From positions 1-64,000 of the forward strand of contig NZ_FUHW01000024.1 in assembly GCF_900163545.1 (NCBI RefSeq): a stretch of 64,000 nucleotides of DNA. Reading direction: 5' to 3'. A model generated the notes under the pieces. It worked only from the letters and a program-made list of their open reading frames with translations. It ran no database searches and was not told where the DNA came from. The translations under genes and the position numbers were made by a program. The stretch comes from Arthrobacter rhombi. GTDB lineage: Bacteria; Actinomycetota; Actinomycetes; Actinomycetales; Micrococcaceae. Numbering within the stretch: the first letter of the stretch is position 1; every line of letters begins with the position of its first letter. This document shows positions 33,673 through 42,059 of this stretch, piece by piece.

Positions 33673-34812
33673 TCAGCTGCCGCGGATCCCGACGCTGATG
33701 ATCTGGTCGTCTTCGGGCCCGGGGCTGCCGCGCCCGTCGGTGTTATTGGTCAGGAACCAGAGGTCCCCATCCGGCGCGACGACCGCTTGCCGGAGTCGGC
33801 CGAACTGGCCCACATAGTGTTCGTTCGACGTCCCATCCTCGGCCACCGGCACCACTCGCAGGGCTGCCCCCCGCAGGTTGGCGATGAAAATCGCTCCGGC
33901 GGTAATGGCCATCCCGCTGGGGCTGGCCTCCGCGGGCTCCCATTCTTGGACGGGGTCGGTGAAACCCTCCTCGTCGGCGATGCCTTCCACCGCGGGCCAC
34001 CCGTAGTTGGCCCCGGCGGTAATCACATTGAGCTCGTCCCAGGCGCTCTGCCCGAATTCGGTGGCATATAGGGTGCCCACCGCATCCCAGGCCAGCCCCT
34101 GCGGGTTGCGGTGCCCATAGCTGTAGACGTAGGAGTCGTCGAAGGGGTTCGACGCCGGAATACCGCCGTCGGGTTCCATCCTCAAGATTTTCCCGCCTAG
34201 ACTTTCGCGGTCCTGGGCCAGGGACCGGTCACCACTGTCCCCGGTGGTGGCATAGAGCATCTTGTCGGGGCCGAATCCCAGCCGCCCGCCATTATGGTTG
34301 GTGCCGGCAGGAATTCCGTCGAGCAGGGTGGTGACACCGCCCAACGCCAAGGACCCCGGTTGACCAAGGAGTTCAAAACGCTGGATCCGGTTGCCGTCGG
34401 CACCCGTGGAATAGGCGTACAGCTGTTCGGTACCGCGCATCGCCAACCCCAGCAGACCACCTTCCCCGCCATGAACCACCCCGGGAACGACGCCGATCTC
34501 CCGGGTTCCACCGTTCTCCTCCAGTTCAAGGATGCGCCCGCTATCGCGCTCACTGATCAGGGCTGTCTGCTCGCGGAAGACCACCGACCACGGTGCTTCC
34601 AGATTCTCGGCGACTACGTCGTGACCGTCCGTGATCATCGACGTGGTCGGGGCAGCCTCGACGGGCTGAGCCGGAGAGCTGGCAGGTACCGAATCGCTCA
34701 TCGCTGCCGTGGACGTCGCCTGTCCCGCGGTTGGTCCCGGTGTACAGCAGGTCAGAGCCAGGCTGGTGGTGATCCCCGCGACGGCGAGAAGCGAACCGCG
34801 GCGCATCCGCAT
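33673..34812 (-). CDS. PQQ-dependent sugar dehydrogenase-like lipoprotein
   Basis: 379-aa exported protein of the soluble aldose/sorbosone dehydrogenase beta-propeller family. A signal peptide with a lipobox-like end (SLALTCC) precedes a Thr/Ser/Ala-rich linker. The propeller begins at LEAPWSVVF and includes GGEGGLLGLA, HNGGRLGFGPDKMLY, GHRNPQGLAWD and GANYGWPAVEG, all typical of the family. The ATG at 34812 has AGGAGG 6 bases upstream. True substrate and cofactor use are unknown. Confidence 0.9.
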   Translation of the reverse strand: MRMRRGSLLAVAGITTSLALTCCTPGPTAGQATSTAAMSDSVPASSPAQPVEAAPTTSMITDGHDVVAENLEAPWSVVFREQTALISERDSGRILELEENGGTREIGVVPGVVHGGEGGLLGLAMRGTEQLYAYSTGADGNRIQRFELLGQPGSLALGGVTTLLDGIPAGTNHNGGRLGFGPDKMLYATTGDSGDRSLAQDRESLGGKILRMEPDGGIPASNPFDDSYVYSYGHRNPQGLAWDAVGTLYATEFGQSAWDELNVITAGANYGWPAVEGIADEEGFTDPVQEWEPAEASPSGMAITAGAIFIANLRGAALRVVPVAEDGTSNEHYVGQFGRLRQAVVAPDGDLWFLTNNTDGRGSPGPEDDQIISVGIRGS

Positions 34813-35059
34813 GCATGGCCTCCTGGCCGGATGGCTCTTCACCAGGCGTCGGCAGCTACCTCGCTGGCGGGAACACCGCAACCGGCTCCGACGGCTCCCC
34901 TTCCGCCCAGTATGGACGCTGGACCACAAAAGTGCACCAGTTGTCGACCATCGGCAGGTCCCCCCCTACGCACAGGCCACGAGTCCGCGTTGACGACCGG
35001 CCCCCTGACTGAAAGGGTTAGTCCTCTTCGACCGCCTAACCTCCAGGGGACCCCAACAG

Positions 35060-36076
35060 ATGAAAATCGTGACGTACCTGGCCACCCTCCTCGGTGGCCT
35101 GGTCTTCACTACCGGTTTACTGGCCTGGGTGCTCGCCACCTCCTCGGCCATGGCTCCGGGAGCCGTGCTCTTAGCGGCGCTGGCACCGACGGCCTTCGTG
35201 GGGGCCGCCTGGCTATTGGGAACCAGTCGCGTCCGCGGGAAGGAACAAACACCAGCACGGACACGGACAGGAACCGAGCCAGAGACAGTACCCCCTGGTT
35301 CGTGGTGGCAACGGAGCGGCCGAGCCTTGCTGGCGATCGGAATCCTGGCCACCCTCCTCCACGCTCTGCTCAGCGCAAACTCCCTACGGCCCACCGTCGT
35401 CATCTTGGGTAGTGGCTTCGCCCTGGCCGGCCTCGGGATAGCTGCCGGTCGGTGGATCGCCACCCACCGTCCTGATGATCTGGTCTCCGAACAATTGAGG
35501 ATGCCCACAGCCGAGCGCCTACAACGGCAGATGGCGTGCCTGGTCGCCGTCGGTTCGCAGGCCATCTTCTGGATTTCTCTGCTGGCCGGCGCTCCCTCCC
35601 GCCCGCGGGGCGACACCGTGCAACTGGTCTACCACCTGCTGGGAAACACCCAGCTGGCCTTATACGGCACCGGCATCGCCGCCCTGATTTGCGGGGCGTA
35701 CCTGCGCGATCAGATCCTCCACGACGCCCGGGTCAACAGGGACCAGACGGCCCTGCTGCGCCGGGTCATCTTCGGGAGCACGCCGCTGCCCCAGGACGCG
35801 GAACTCCGCCGACAAGCCCTGAGGTATTCGGTGGCCATGCCCTATCAGTCGTTCTTCCGGCTCATGGTGATCCCGCTCCTTTTCCTGGCGCAGGCCCTGC
35901 AGTATTACGTGGGCATCATCCGGGGCGAGGGCTCGCTCTTCGGCCAAATCACCTCGGTGGCCTTGGCGATTGCCTTGGTCCTCTCCACGGTCCACTTCCT
36001 GCGGTTGGGCCGGGCGGCCCGACGCTTCGCCCGCGAGCAGATGCAAGACCCACCGGTGAGGACCACGCAGGGCTGA
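35060..36076 (+). CDS. Multi-pass membrane protein, distant relative of the 57-60 kb tandem family
   Basis: 338 aa with about eight hydrophobic segments and no motif I recognise. The second half (RDQTALLRRVIFGSTPLPQDAEL, PYQSFFRLMVIPLLF, GEGSLFG, ending in RxxR-rich helix) follows the same layout as the three tandem membrane proteins at 57436-59875, including GEG before the last helix and an Arg-rich helical end. The N-terminal half has an extra pair of helices and an Arg/Thr-rich loop. Function unknown; transcribed between a lipoprotein gene and a regulator gene oriented the other way. Confidence 0.8.
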   Translation: MKIVTYLATLLGGLVFTTGLLAWVLATSSAMAPGAVLLAALAPTAFVGAAWLLGTSRVRGKEQTPARTRTGTEPETVPPGSWWQRSGRALLAIGILATLLHALLSANSLRPTVVILGSGFALAGLGIAAGRWIATHRPDDLVSEQLRMPTAERLQRQMACLVAVGSQAIFWISLLAGAPSRPRGDTVQLVYHLLGNTQLALYGTGIAALICGAYLRDQILHDARVNRDQTALLRRVIFGSTPLPQDAELRRQALRYSVAMPYQSFFRLMVIPLLFLAQALQYYVGIIRGEGSLFGQITSVALAIALVLSTVHFLRLGRAARRFAREQMQDPPVRTTQG

Positions 36077-36106
36077 ACGGCAGGGACCGTGGTCGTGCCT
36101 GGCGCT

Positions 36107-37117
36107 TCAACGCCCGACATCGGCCTCCCACAGGGGCACCGGCACCGTGCCCCACGAGCGTCCACTGGCATCGAGGAGGCGACCCGCCCGCTTATAACGC
36201 CTCACGGTGGCCTGCCGAGACACCACGGTGGACTCGGGGGACCTGCGGGCCAGCTCCACCTCGAGTTCACGGACCTCTGAGAAATGATGCACCCACAGGG
36301 TGACCAATAGATTCGCTGCCCCCAGCACCTCGGCGCTGAGTCGACAATTGGGCAGATCCCCCAGATAGGCTCCGATAGCTTCCACAGAGGTCGCCGGAAC
36401 GCTGAGGAGCAGGGAGACCTCCCGCTGCCCGGCACCGATCTCCACTGCGGCATCGCAGCGCAGTGAGAGGAACCCCGCATCGAGGATGCGACCGATCCGG
36501 CGTTTGGCTGTCTGCGCGGATACCCCGCACTCCTGCCCCAACCGGACCCACGACATCCGGCCGTCGGCGGCAAGCCCCGCCACCAGTCGGGTGTCTAGCG
36601 CATCCGGGACGTGCCCTGCCCTCACCGGATGTGCCGGGGCTGAGAGTTGACGCACCTGGGCTGGTTCCAGCGTCCCGCTGCGCCATTCGGATGCCCCACG
36701 GTGCAGGGTGGTGGAAAACAGCACGTCACGATGAACCAACCCGGGAAGTCTCGCGAAGGAGCGGGTCAGCGTCCGGATCAGTTCGTCGTGGGAGGAGGCA
36801 TAGCAATCCACCAACACATCGTGAGGACCCGAGATCAGCGAAACGGTGGCGAAGGCCGGGTCCTGGCACAGCTGTTCCACCAATTCTTCCTGCCGTGCCG
36901 GCGTCGAGGTCAGGTAAGCGAAAGCCGACCACCCGGCGTCGAGATACCGCGGCCCGGGAAACGGGGTCACCCAGGCGATGCCCGCCTCGCGCAGGGCCTC
37001 CCAACGCCGGGCCAGGGTCACCGCCGAGACGCCCAGCACCGTCCCGAGATGCTCCCAGTCGACGCGGGGAGAGATCTGCAAGGCATGGACGATTTTGAGA
37101 TCAAGTTCCGAAATCAT
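36107..37117 (-). CDS. Lrp/AsnC-family regulator with two helix-turn-helix units
   Basis: 336-aa regulator, about twice the usual AsnC length. The first HTH is DLKIVHALQISPRVDWEHLGTVLGVSAVTLARR (residues 6-38). A second AsnC-like HTH occurs around residue 180 (LVAGLAADGRMSWVRLGQECGVSAQTAKRRIGRI), followed by an effector-binding-type domain. Divergent from an MFS transporter and an M20 amidohydrolase, which it probably controls. The intergenic region is AT-rich with a short AAAAG/CTTTT symmetry at 37142-37155. Confidence 0.9.
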   Translation of the reverse strand: MISELDLKIVHALQISPRVDWEHLGTVLGVSAVTLARRWEALREAGIAWVTPFPGPRYLDAGWSAFAYLTSTPARQEELVEQLCQDPAFATVSLISGPHDVLVDCYASSHDELIRTLTRSFARLPGLVHRDVLFSTTLHRGASEWRSGTLEPAQVRQLSAPAHPVRAGHVPDALDTRLVAGLAADGRMSWVRLGQECGVSAQTAKRRIGRILDAGFLSLRCDAAVEIGAGQREVSLLLSVPATSVEAIGAYLGDLPNCRLSAEVLGAANLLVTLWVHHFSEVRELEVELARRSPESTVVSRQATVRRYKRAGRLLDASGRSWGTVPVPLWEADVGR

Positions 37118-37141
37118 GAACTATTCCTTCGCATGTAGTTC

Positions 37142-37155
37142 AAAAGATAACTTTT
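37142..37155. promoter_or_regulatory. AT-rich symmetry AAAAG-ATAA-CTTTT in a divergent promoter region
   Basis: Five-base arms in the AT-rich gap between the AsnC-type regulator gene and the MFS gene. Lrp/AsnC proteins bind AT-rich, weakly symmetric sites, so it is a plausible but weak operator candidate. Confidence 0.35.
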
Positions 37156-37272
37156 CCATTGAATTTTCCGTGTGCTGAACATACACCTTCAATATAGGTG
37201 ATGTACCCCACATTGGTCGTTCGAGCCTCTCGGCCGAGCTGCCTACACAGCCCACCCCACCAAGGAATTCCC

Positions 37273-38691
37273 ATGCGAACCACCTCAGAGGCATCCGCAC
37301 CAGTGGTGCGGCGGACTATCACCGGCATGATCGTGGCCATGGCCCTGATCGAGTCGCTCAGCGGCGTCACGCAGGGCTATCTGAACCCGATTCTGCCGGC
37401 CCTGGGTCCGGTCCTGAACATCGATGACCCCACCATTAACGGGATCTTCCTGATCTCCAACGTTTCCTTCGCTGTGATGACCCCGATCATCTCCCGATTG
37501 GGTGACAGGTTCGGCTATCGACTGGTCCTGCGCTGTTCGACGGTCGCCGTCGCAGCAGGCGTCATGCTGATGGCCTTGATGCCGACTTTGCTCACCGTGA
37601 GCATTGGCGTCGTCATGCTCACCTGCGTCGTAGGATTCATCCCCCTGATGATGGGCATCCTGCGCGTGACCAGCTCTGCCGACACCCGGCGCGGAGTCAG
37701 TGTCATGATCGGCACTTTGATGATCACCGTCGGGTTCGGCGGACTGTTGGCCGGCCTAGTCGGGGCACACGACCCGGCCCGCGGGTTCTGGGTCGGCGTT
37801 CCGTTCGCGCTACTGGCCCTGCTGATGACGTTCTTCCTGCCCGATGCCGGTGTCCCCACCCGGGAGCCGGTCGCCCTCCTGCCGATGATCTGCTGCTCGC
37901 TGGGCCTCGTGGGTCTGGTCACCGCCCTGTCCATGGGTCCTGACTGGGGCTGGCTGTCGTTGAAAACCCTGCTCTCAGGTCTCGCCGGGGTGGGCCTGCT
38001 GCTGTGGTGGACCCGCATCGACGCTCGTGCTGAGAAACAGTTCATCAACCTGCGCCTGCTCTCAGTTCCCCGGGTGCGCAGCGTCTCGCTGGCCACCTTC
38101 TTCTTCGGATTCGCCTCGATCAGCTATTTCGGCACCAACGGGATCTTCCTGCATTCCGATGCCGCGGTTACCGGATACGGTTTCGCGCTTAATCCACTGG
38201 CCATCGCCGTCGTCCTCGCTCTCTCCTCGGTCCTCGGGCTCGGTTCATCACTGCTGACCGGTCGAGCCCTGACGACCATCGGCGAGCGCACCACGCTGAT
38301 GCTGGCCGGGATAATCCTCGCCTCGGGGTTCGTTGTCATGGCAGTGGGCCATGGCTCCTTCGTCGGATACTGTGTGGGCTTCGCCCTGTTCAACGTGGGG
38401 CTGGGCACCTACCAGTCGGCCACCCGGGCACTATCCGTCGAAGGGGTCCCGCTGGAGGAGACGGCCACGGCCGCCGGGCTGAACGAACTGGCACTCTCCG
38501 TGGGCATCGCCGTGGGCGCCGCGGTGGTCAAAATGCTCTCCTCCACCTTCGCCGCCGACGGACATATCCTGATGCAGGGGATGATCGCCATCTGGATCAG
38601 CCTGGCCCTTGCTGCCCTGGTCGCCACCTGGTTTTCCCGTGGGTACACCCCGGTCACCGCATCCGTTACCACCGAAGAGGCCACAGCATGA
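37273..38691 (+). CDS. MFS transporter (14-helix DHA2-like)
   Basis: 472-aa permease with about fourteen hydrophobic segments and the loop motif SRLGDRFGYRLVLR after helix 2. The ATG at 37273 has AAGGAA upstream; a longer frame adds an unlikely cationic N-terminus. Its stop overlaps the start of the M20 amidohydrolase gene (ATGA 38688-38691). Coupling to a hydrolase suggests import of an amide-linked compound that is then cleaved, or export of a product; substrate unknown. Confidence 0.88.
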   Translation: MRTTSEASAPVVRRTITGMIVAMALIESLSGVTQGYLNPILPALGPVLNIDDPTINGIFLISNVSFAVMTPIISRLGDRFGYRLVLRCSTVAVAAGVMLMALMPTLLTVSIGVVMLTCVVGFIPLMMGILRVTSSADTRRGVSVMIGTLMITVGFGGLLAGLVGAHDPARGFWVGVPFALLALLMTFFLPDAGVPTREPVALLPMICCSLGLVGLVTALSMGPDWGWLSLKTLLSGLAGVGLLLWWTRIDARAEKQFINLRLLSVPRVRSVSLATFFFGFASISYFGTNGIFLHSDAAVTGYGFALNPLAIAVVLALSSVLGLGSSLLTGRALTTIGERTTLMLAGIILASGFVVMAVGHGSFVGYCVGFALFNVGLGTYQSATRALSVEGVPLEETATAAGLNELALSVGIAVGAAVVKMLSSTFAADGHILMQGMIAIWISLALAALVATWFSRGYTPVTASVTTEEATA

Positions 38692-39884
38692 ATCCACCAC
38701 GCACCCAGCACGACGCCGGCACCCGCACCCAGGTCCTGGCCTCCACGATTACTCGAACTCTTGAGCGCGAGCGATCCACCGTGCTTGAACTCAGCCACTG
38801 CCTCCATGCCGACCCGGAGCTCGGCGGGAACGAGCACCGTTCCGCAGCACGGGTACGCACCGTCCTAGCCGAGGCCGGCTTCGACTTCCCGGACCACCAG
38901 CCGGGCTCGCCCACCGCCTTCCATGCCACCACCGGAGGCGGCGATCTGGTCGTGGCCGTCTGCGTTGAATACGATGCGCTGCCGGGGATCGGCCACGCCT
39001 GCGGACATAACGTCAATGGAGCCATGGCGGTGGCCGCCGCGCTGGCGCTCGCCGACGTCGCCGATCAGCTGGGTCTGACGGTCGCGGTTTTCGGCACCCC
39101 CGCGGAGGAGACCACCGGAGGCAAGGTCGACCTGATCAACGAGGGCTTCTTTTCCGGAGTCCATCTGGCCCTGATGGGTCATGCCGCCGATACGGACGGG
39201 GTGGGGTCCGCTTCTTTGGCACTGGGCTGTTGGGACGCCTATTTCTCGGGGGTTCCGGCCCATGCGGCGATGAACCCCGCGGCAGGGGTCAACGCCCTGG
39301 ATGCGGTGGTGGTCGCCCAGACGGCGATCGGATTGGCGCGTCAGCAGCTGCCGGCAGGGGCCATCGTCTCCTTGGTGGTCCTCGAGGGCGGTACCGCAGT
39401 GAACATCATTCCGGCCAGGGCCCACGCCCGGGTGGAAATGCGGGCGCCGACGGCCGAGACGTTAGAGCTCATCCAGACCAAGATCCGCGCATGCCTCGAA
39501 GCCGGAGCCTTGGCCAGTGGGGCCACGTTGGAGATCGAACCGCAGGGCCACGACTTCGCGGACCTACGTCAGGACCGTTTCCTGGCCGAGTCCTATGCCG
39601 CAGCCATGACCGATCGGGGCCGGGACGTCCCCCTGCTGGATGCCCCCGCGGCGTCCACCGATATGGGCAACGTCTCCCATCTGGTCGCTGCGATCCACCC
39701 GTTGGTCGGCTACGAGACGCACGGGGCCACTCCCCACACGGCCGAGTTCGCTTCCTTCGGGACCAGCGAGGGGGCCGATCGGGCGGTGCTCGACGGAGCC
39801 TACGGTTTGGCCATGGCTGCGGTAGCCGCCGCAACGGATCCGAAGCAGCGGGCCCGCCTGCAGGCAGGGTTCACTCTGCGGTGA
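38688..39884 (+). CDS. M20-family metal-dependent amidohydrolase
   Basis: 398-aa cytoplasmic hydrolase of the M20D group (aminoacylase/AbgB-like). The pattern HACGHNVNG, then GTPAEETTGGK, then LMGHAAD, supplies the metal-binding and catalytic Glu residues; the dimerisation/lid domain starts near YFSGVPAHAA, and a late His lies in GYETHGATPH. It shares a 4-base overlap with the MFS gene. Its 3' end overlaps the convergent DUF2316 gene by 14 bases. Confidence 0.92.
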   Translation: MNPPRTQHDAGTRTQVLASTITRTLERERSTVLELSHCLHADPELGGNEHRSAARVRTVLAEAGFDFPDHQPGSPTAFHATTGGGDLVVAVCVEYDALPGIGHACGHNVNGAMAVAAALALADVADQLGLTVAVFGTPAEETTGGKVDLINEGFFSGVHLALMGHAADTDGVGSASLALGCWDAYFSGVPAHAAMNPAAGVNALDAVVVAQTAIGLARQQLPAGAIVSLVVLEGGTAVNIIPARAHARVEMRAPTAETLELIQTKIRACLEAGALASGATLEIEPQGHDFADLRQDRFLAESYAAAMTDRGRDVPLLDAPAASTDMGNVSHLVAAIHPLVGYETHGATPHTAEFASFGTSEGADRAVLDGAYGLAMAAVAAATDPKQRARLQAGFTLR

Positions 39885-40191
39885 CCCCCGTGCCGGCCTG
39901 CGGTGCCTGGCGTAGTTCGAACCATTTATAGGCTTCGGTTCTGGCTTCTTCGGTCAGCGCCGTGTAGGCGGCGGGTTCGGCGCCGGCATCGCGGGCCGCC
40001 TGCTCGAGGTAGTCACGCAATACCCACACATCGACCGGGTCCACCATCTCGCGCAACTCCAGTGCTGCTTCGAGGGCATGGTCGCTGAATTCAAGATCTT
40101 CGCAGATCTGCTCCCGGCTCAGACCGGACAACGACAAGTTGGCGGCAAGTTCCTCGCTGGTGGCCTGTCGTTCGGCTGGTTTCAACGTCAT
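39871..40191 (-). CDS. DUF2316-family protein
   Basis: 106-aa soluble, helical, acidic protein. The pattern MTLKPAERQATSEELAANLSLSGLSREQICEDLEF then VDPVDVWVLRDYLEQAARDAG is characteristic of DUF2316. Function unknown. AAGGAG lies 6-7 bases ahead of its ATG. It is convergent with, and overlaps, the M20 amidohydrolase gene end. Confidence 0.88.
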   Translation of the reverse strand: MTLKPAERQATSEELAANLSLSGLSREQICEDLEFSDHALEAALELREMVDPVDVWVLRDYLEQAARDAGAEPAAYTALTEEARTEAYKWFELRQAPQAGTGVTAE

Positions 40192-40301
40192 GGGTGGCTC
40201 CTTCGGCTGATGGGGTCCTTCTCTTGAACCCTACTCGTCCACGTCAAGCCGTGGCCCTCCCGTTTTGACCTGAGACTGTGAGCGGTGCCATCCTACTGTT
40301 C

Positions 40302-41009
40302 ATGAACCTGTCAGACAGCTGGACAGCAGGACAGCAGCCGATCGATCGCACGAGTGCCTCCGAGTCGGTCTTCGTTTCGCTGCGATCAGCCATCGAAGCT
40401 GGCGATCTGCCGGTGGGCACCAAGCTCAGTTCCGAGGCGGCCCTGGGCTCCCGCTTCGGGGTCAGCCGTTCGGTGATCCGCGAGGCGCTGCGCTCCTGCG
40501 CCGCCCTGGGCCTCACCCGCACCGAGACCGGCCGGGGCACCTTCGTCATCGCCGAACAAGCCACCGCCGACCTGGTGCTGGGCACCTTCTCCTCCACCGA
40601 CCTACTCGAAGCCCGCCCACATATTGAAGGCCCCGCCGCCCGGCTCGCCGCCCAACGACGCACTGATGCGGATCTTGAACGCCTGGAATCGCTGATGGAT
40701 CAGATGCGCAGCGAGGACGACGCCGAAGCCTGGGTCGAATTAGACACCACCTTCCACTTGGCGATCGCCGCCGCCGGAGGCAACGGCGTCTTCATCAAGG
40801 TCCTCTCGGATATCCGCGATGCCCTGGCCCGGCAGTCGGAGACCTTGAACCTGGCCTCGGGCCGGAGGAACCCCTCGGATGCCGAACACCAGCTCATCGT
40901 CGCGGCCATCGAAGCCCGCAACCCCGACGCCGCCGAATCTGCCATGCAAGAACACCTCGGGGCCGTCCACGGCGCCGTCGACCATCTCGTGAAGAACGGA
41001 TATCAGTGA
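40302..41009 (+). CDS. FadR/GntR-family (FCD domain) regulator of asparagine catabolism
   Basis: 235-aa regulator. Winged helix: LRSAIEAGDLPVGTKLSSEAALGSRFGVSRSVIREALRSC, residues about 25-65. An FCD effector domain follows with metal-ligand-like His residues (ELDTTFHLAIAAAGGN, then DAEHQLIVAAIEAR, then EHLGAVHGA). ATG 40302 is preceded by TTGACC at 40265-40270, which fits a leaderless start; an upstream GTG at 40278 is an alternative. It overlaps the asparaginase gene by GTGA, so it is probably autoregulated with the pathway; asparagine or aspartate is the likely signal. Confidence 0.9.
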   Translation: MNLSDSWTAGQQPIDRTSASESVFVSLRSAIEAGDLPVGTKLSSEAALGSRFGVSRSVIREALRSCAALGLTRTETGRGTFVIAEQATADLVLGTFSSTDLLEARPHIEGPAARLAAQRRTDADLERLESLMDQMRSEDDAEAWVELDTTFHLAIAAAGGNGVFIKVLSDIRDALARQSETLNLASGRRNPSDAEHQLIVAAIEARNPDAAESAMQEHLGAVHGAVDHLVKNGYQ

Positions 41010-41968
41010 AGCTCCCCGCCCACGCCCCACTCGCCGTCCAGACCCGCGGCGACGCCGTCGAATCCATCCATTACGGATCCCTCGTCACCACGGGGCCGGA
41101 TGGGACGGTGACCTCCAGCATCGGCGACGCCCGGGCGGGGTTCTACCCACGCTCGGCCTTGAAACCTCTCTTCGCCGTGGGCCTGGTGCGCGCCGGGCTG
41201 GCCCTGTCCAGCGAACAACTCGCCCTGGCAGCGGCCAGCCATTCGGGCTCCGAACGCCACCAGCGCATCGCCGCCTCCACCCTGGCCGACGCGGGCCTCG
41301 ATGCCTCTGCCCTGGCCAACAGCACCGACCTGCCCTACGGCGTCGAAGAGCAGAAGGCCTGGCTGCGCGACGGAAACGGGCTCACCCGGTTGGCCCAAAA
41401 CTGCTCGGGCAAGCACGCGGCGCTGGCCTCCCTCTGTGTGACGCGTGGTTGGCCGGTTCAGGGCTACCTCGACACGTCCCACCCCATCAACGAACTGCTA
41501 CGCAGCACCGTCGAGGAGCTGACCGGCGAAGCCGTGGGTGCGACCAGCACCGATGGTTGCGGCACTCCGGTCTACACCCTGTCCCTGGTCGGGATGTCCC
41601 GCGCCTTCGGCCGCTTGGCCGCCGCGGCCGACGGGACAGCTGAACGTGCCGTGGCCGATGCCATGCGCGCCCACCCCGAACTGGTCGCCGGCGAAGGGCG
41701 CGATGTCACAGCCATCATGCGGGCCGTACCGGGACTGATCGCCAAGGACGGATTCGAAGGCATCCAAGCCATCGGCCTGCCCGACGGAACGGGACTGGCC
41801 CTGAAGATCTCCGACGGTGGCGACCGGGCCCGGATGCCGGTCGCCGCGGCAGCCCTCACGCGGCTGGCCGATGACCGCTCCGTGCGCGCTGCCGTGGAAC
41901 CGTTCCTGTCCGTCGGCGCCCTCGGCGGCGGCGAGCAGGTCGGCGAACTCACCGCCGTCACCGCCTAA
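41006..41968 (+). CDS. L-asparaginase (asparaginase II family, PF06089)
   Basis: Hydrolyses L-asparagine to aspartate and ammonia. 320-aa protein with the family pattern PRSALKPLFAVGLVRAGL, then SHSGSERHQ, then NCSGKHAALASLCVTRGWP, then GCGTPVYTLSL. It starts at GTG 41006, overlapping the regulator stop by 4 bases. It lies directly upstream of the aspartase gene, so the product aspartate feeds that enzyme. Confidence 0.93.
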   Translation: MKLPAHAPLAVQTRGDAVESIHYGSLVTTGPDGTVTSSIGDARAGFYPRSALKPLFAVGLVRAGLALSSEQLALAAASHSGSERHQRIAASTLADAGLDASALANSTDLPYGVEEQKAWLRDGNGLTRLAQNCSGKHAALASLCVTRGWPVQGYLDTSHPINELLRSTVEELTGEAVGATSTDGCGTPVYTLSLVGMSRAFGRLAAAADGTAERAVADAMRAHPELVAGEGRDVTAIMRAVPGLIAKDGFEGIQAIGLPDGTGLALKISDGGDRARMPVAAAALTRLADDRSVRAAVEPFLSVGALGGGEQVGELTAVTA

Positions 41969-42059
41969 ACCCTTCACGGGCCGTCGGCACCGCCGGCGTC
42001 TCCTCCCCCGCTTTTTCCTTGTACCCACCCAGAGCAACACCCTTCAGGAGCATCACCCC

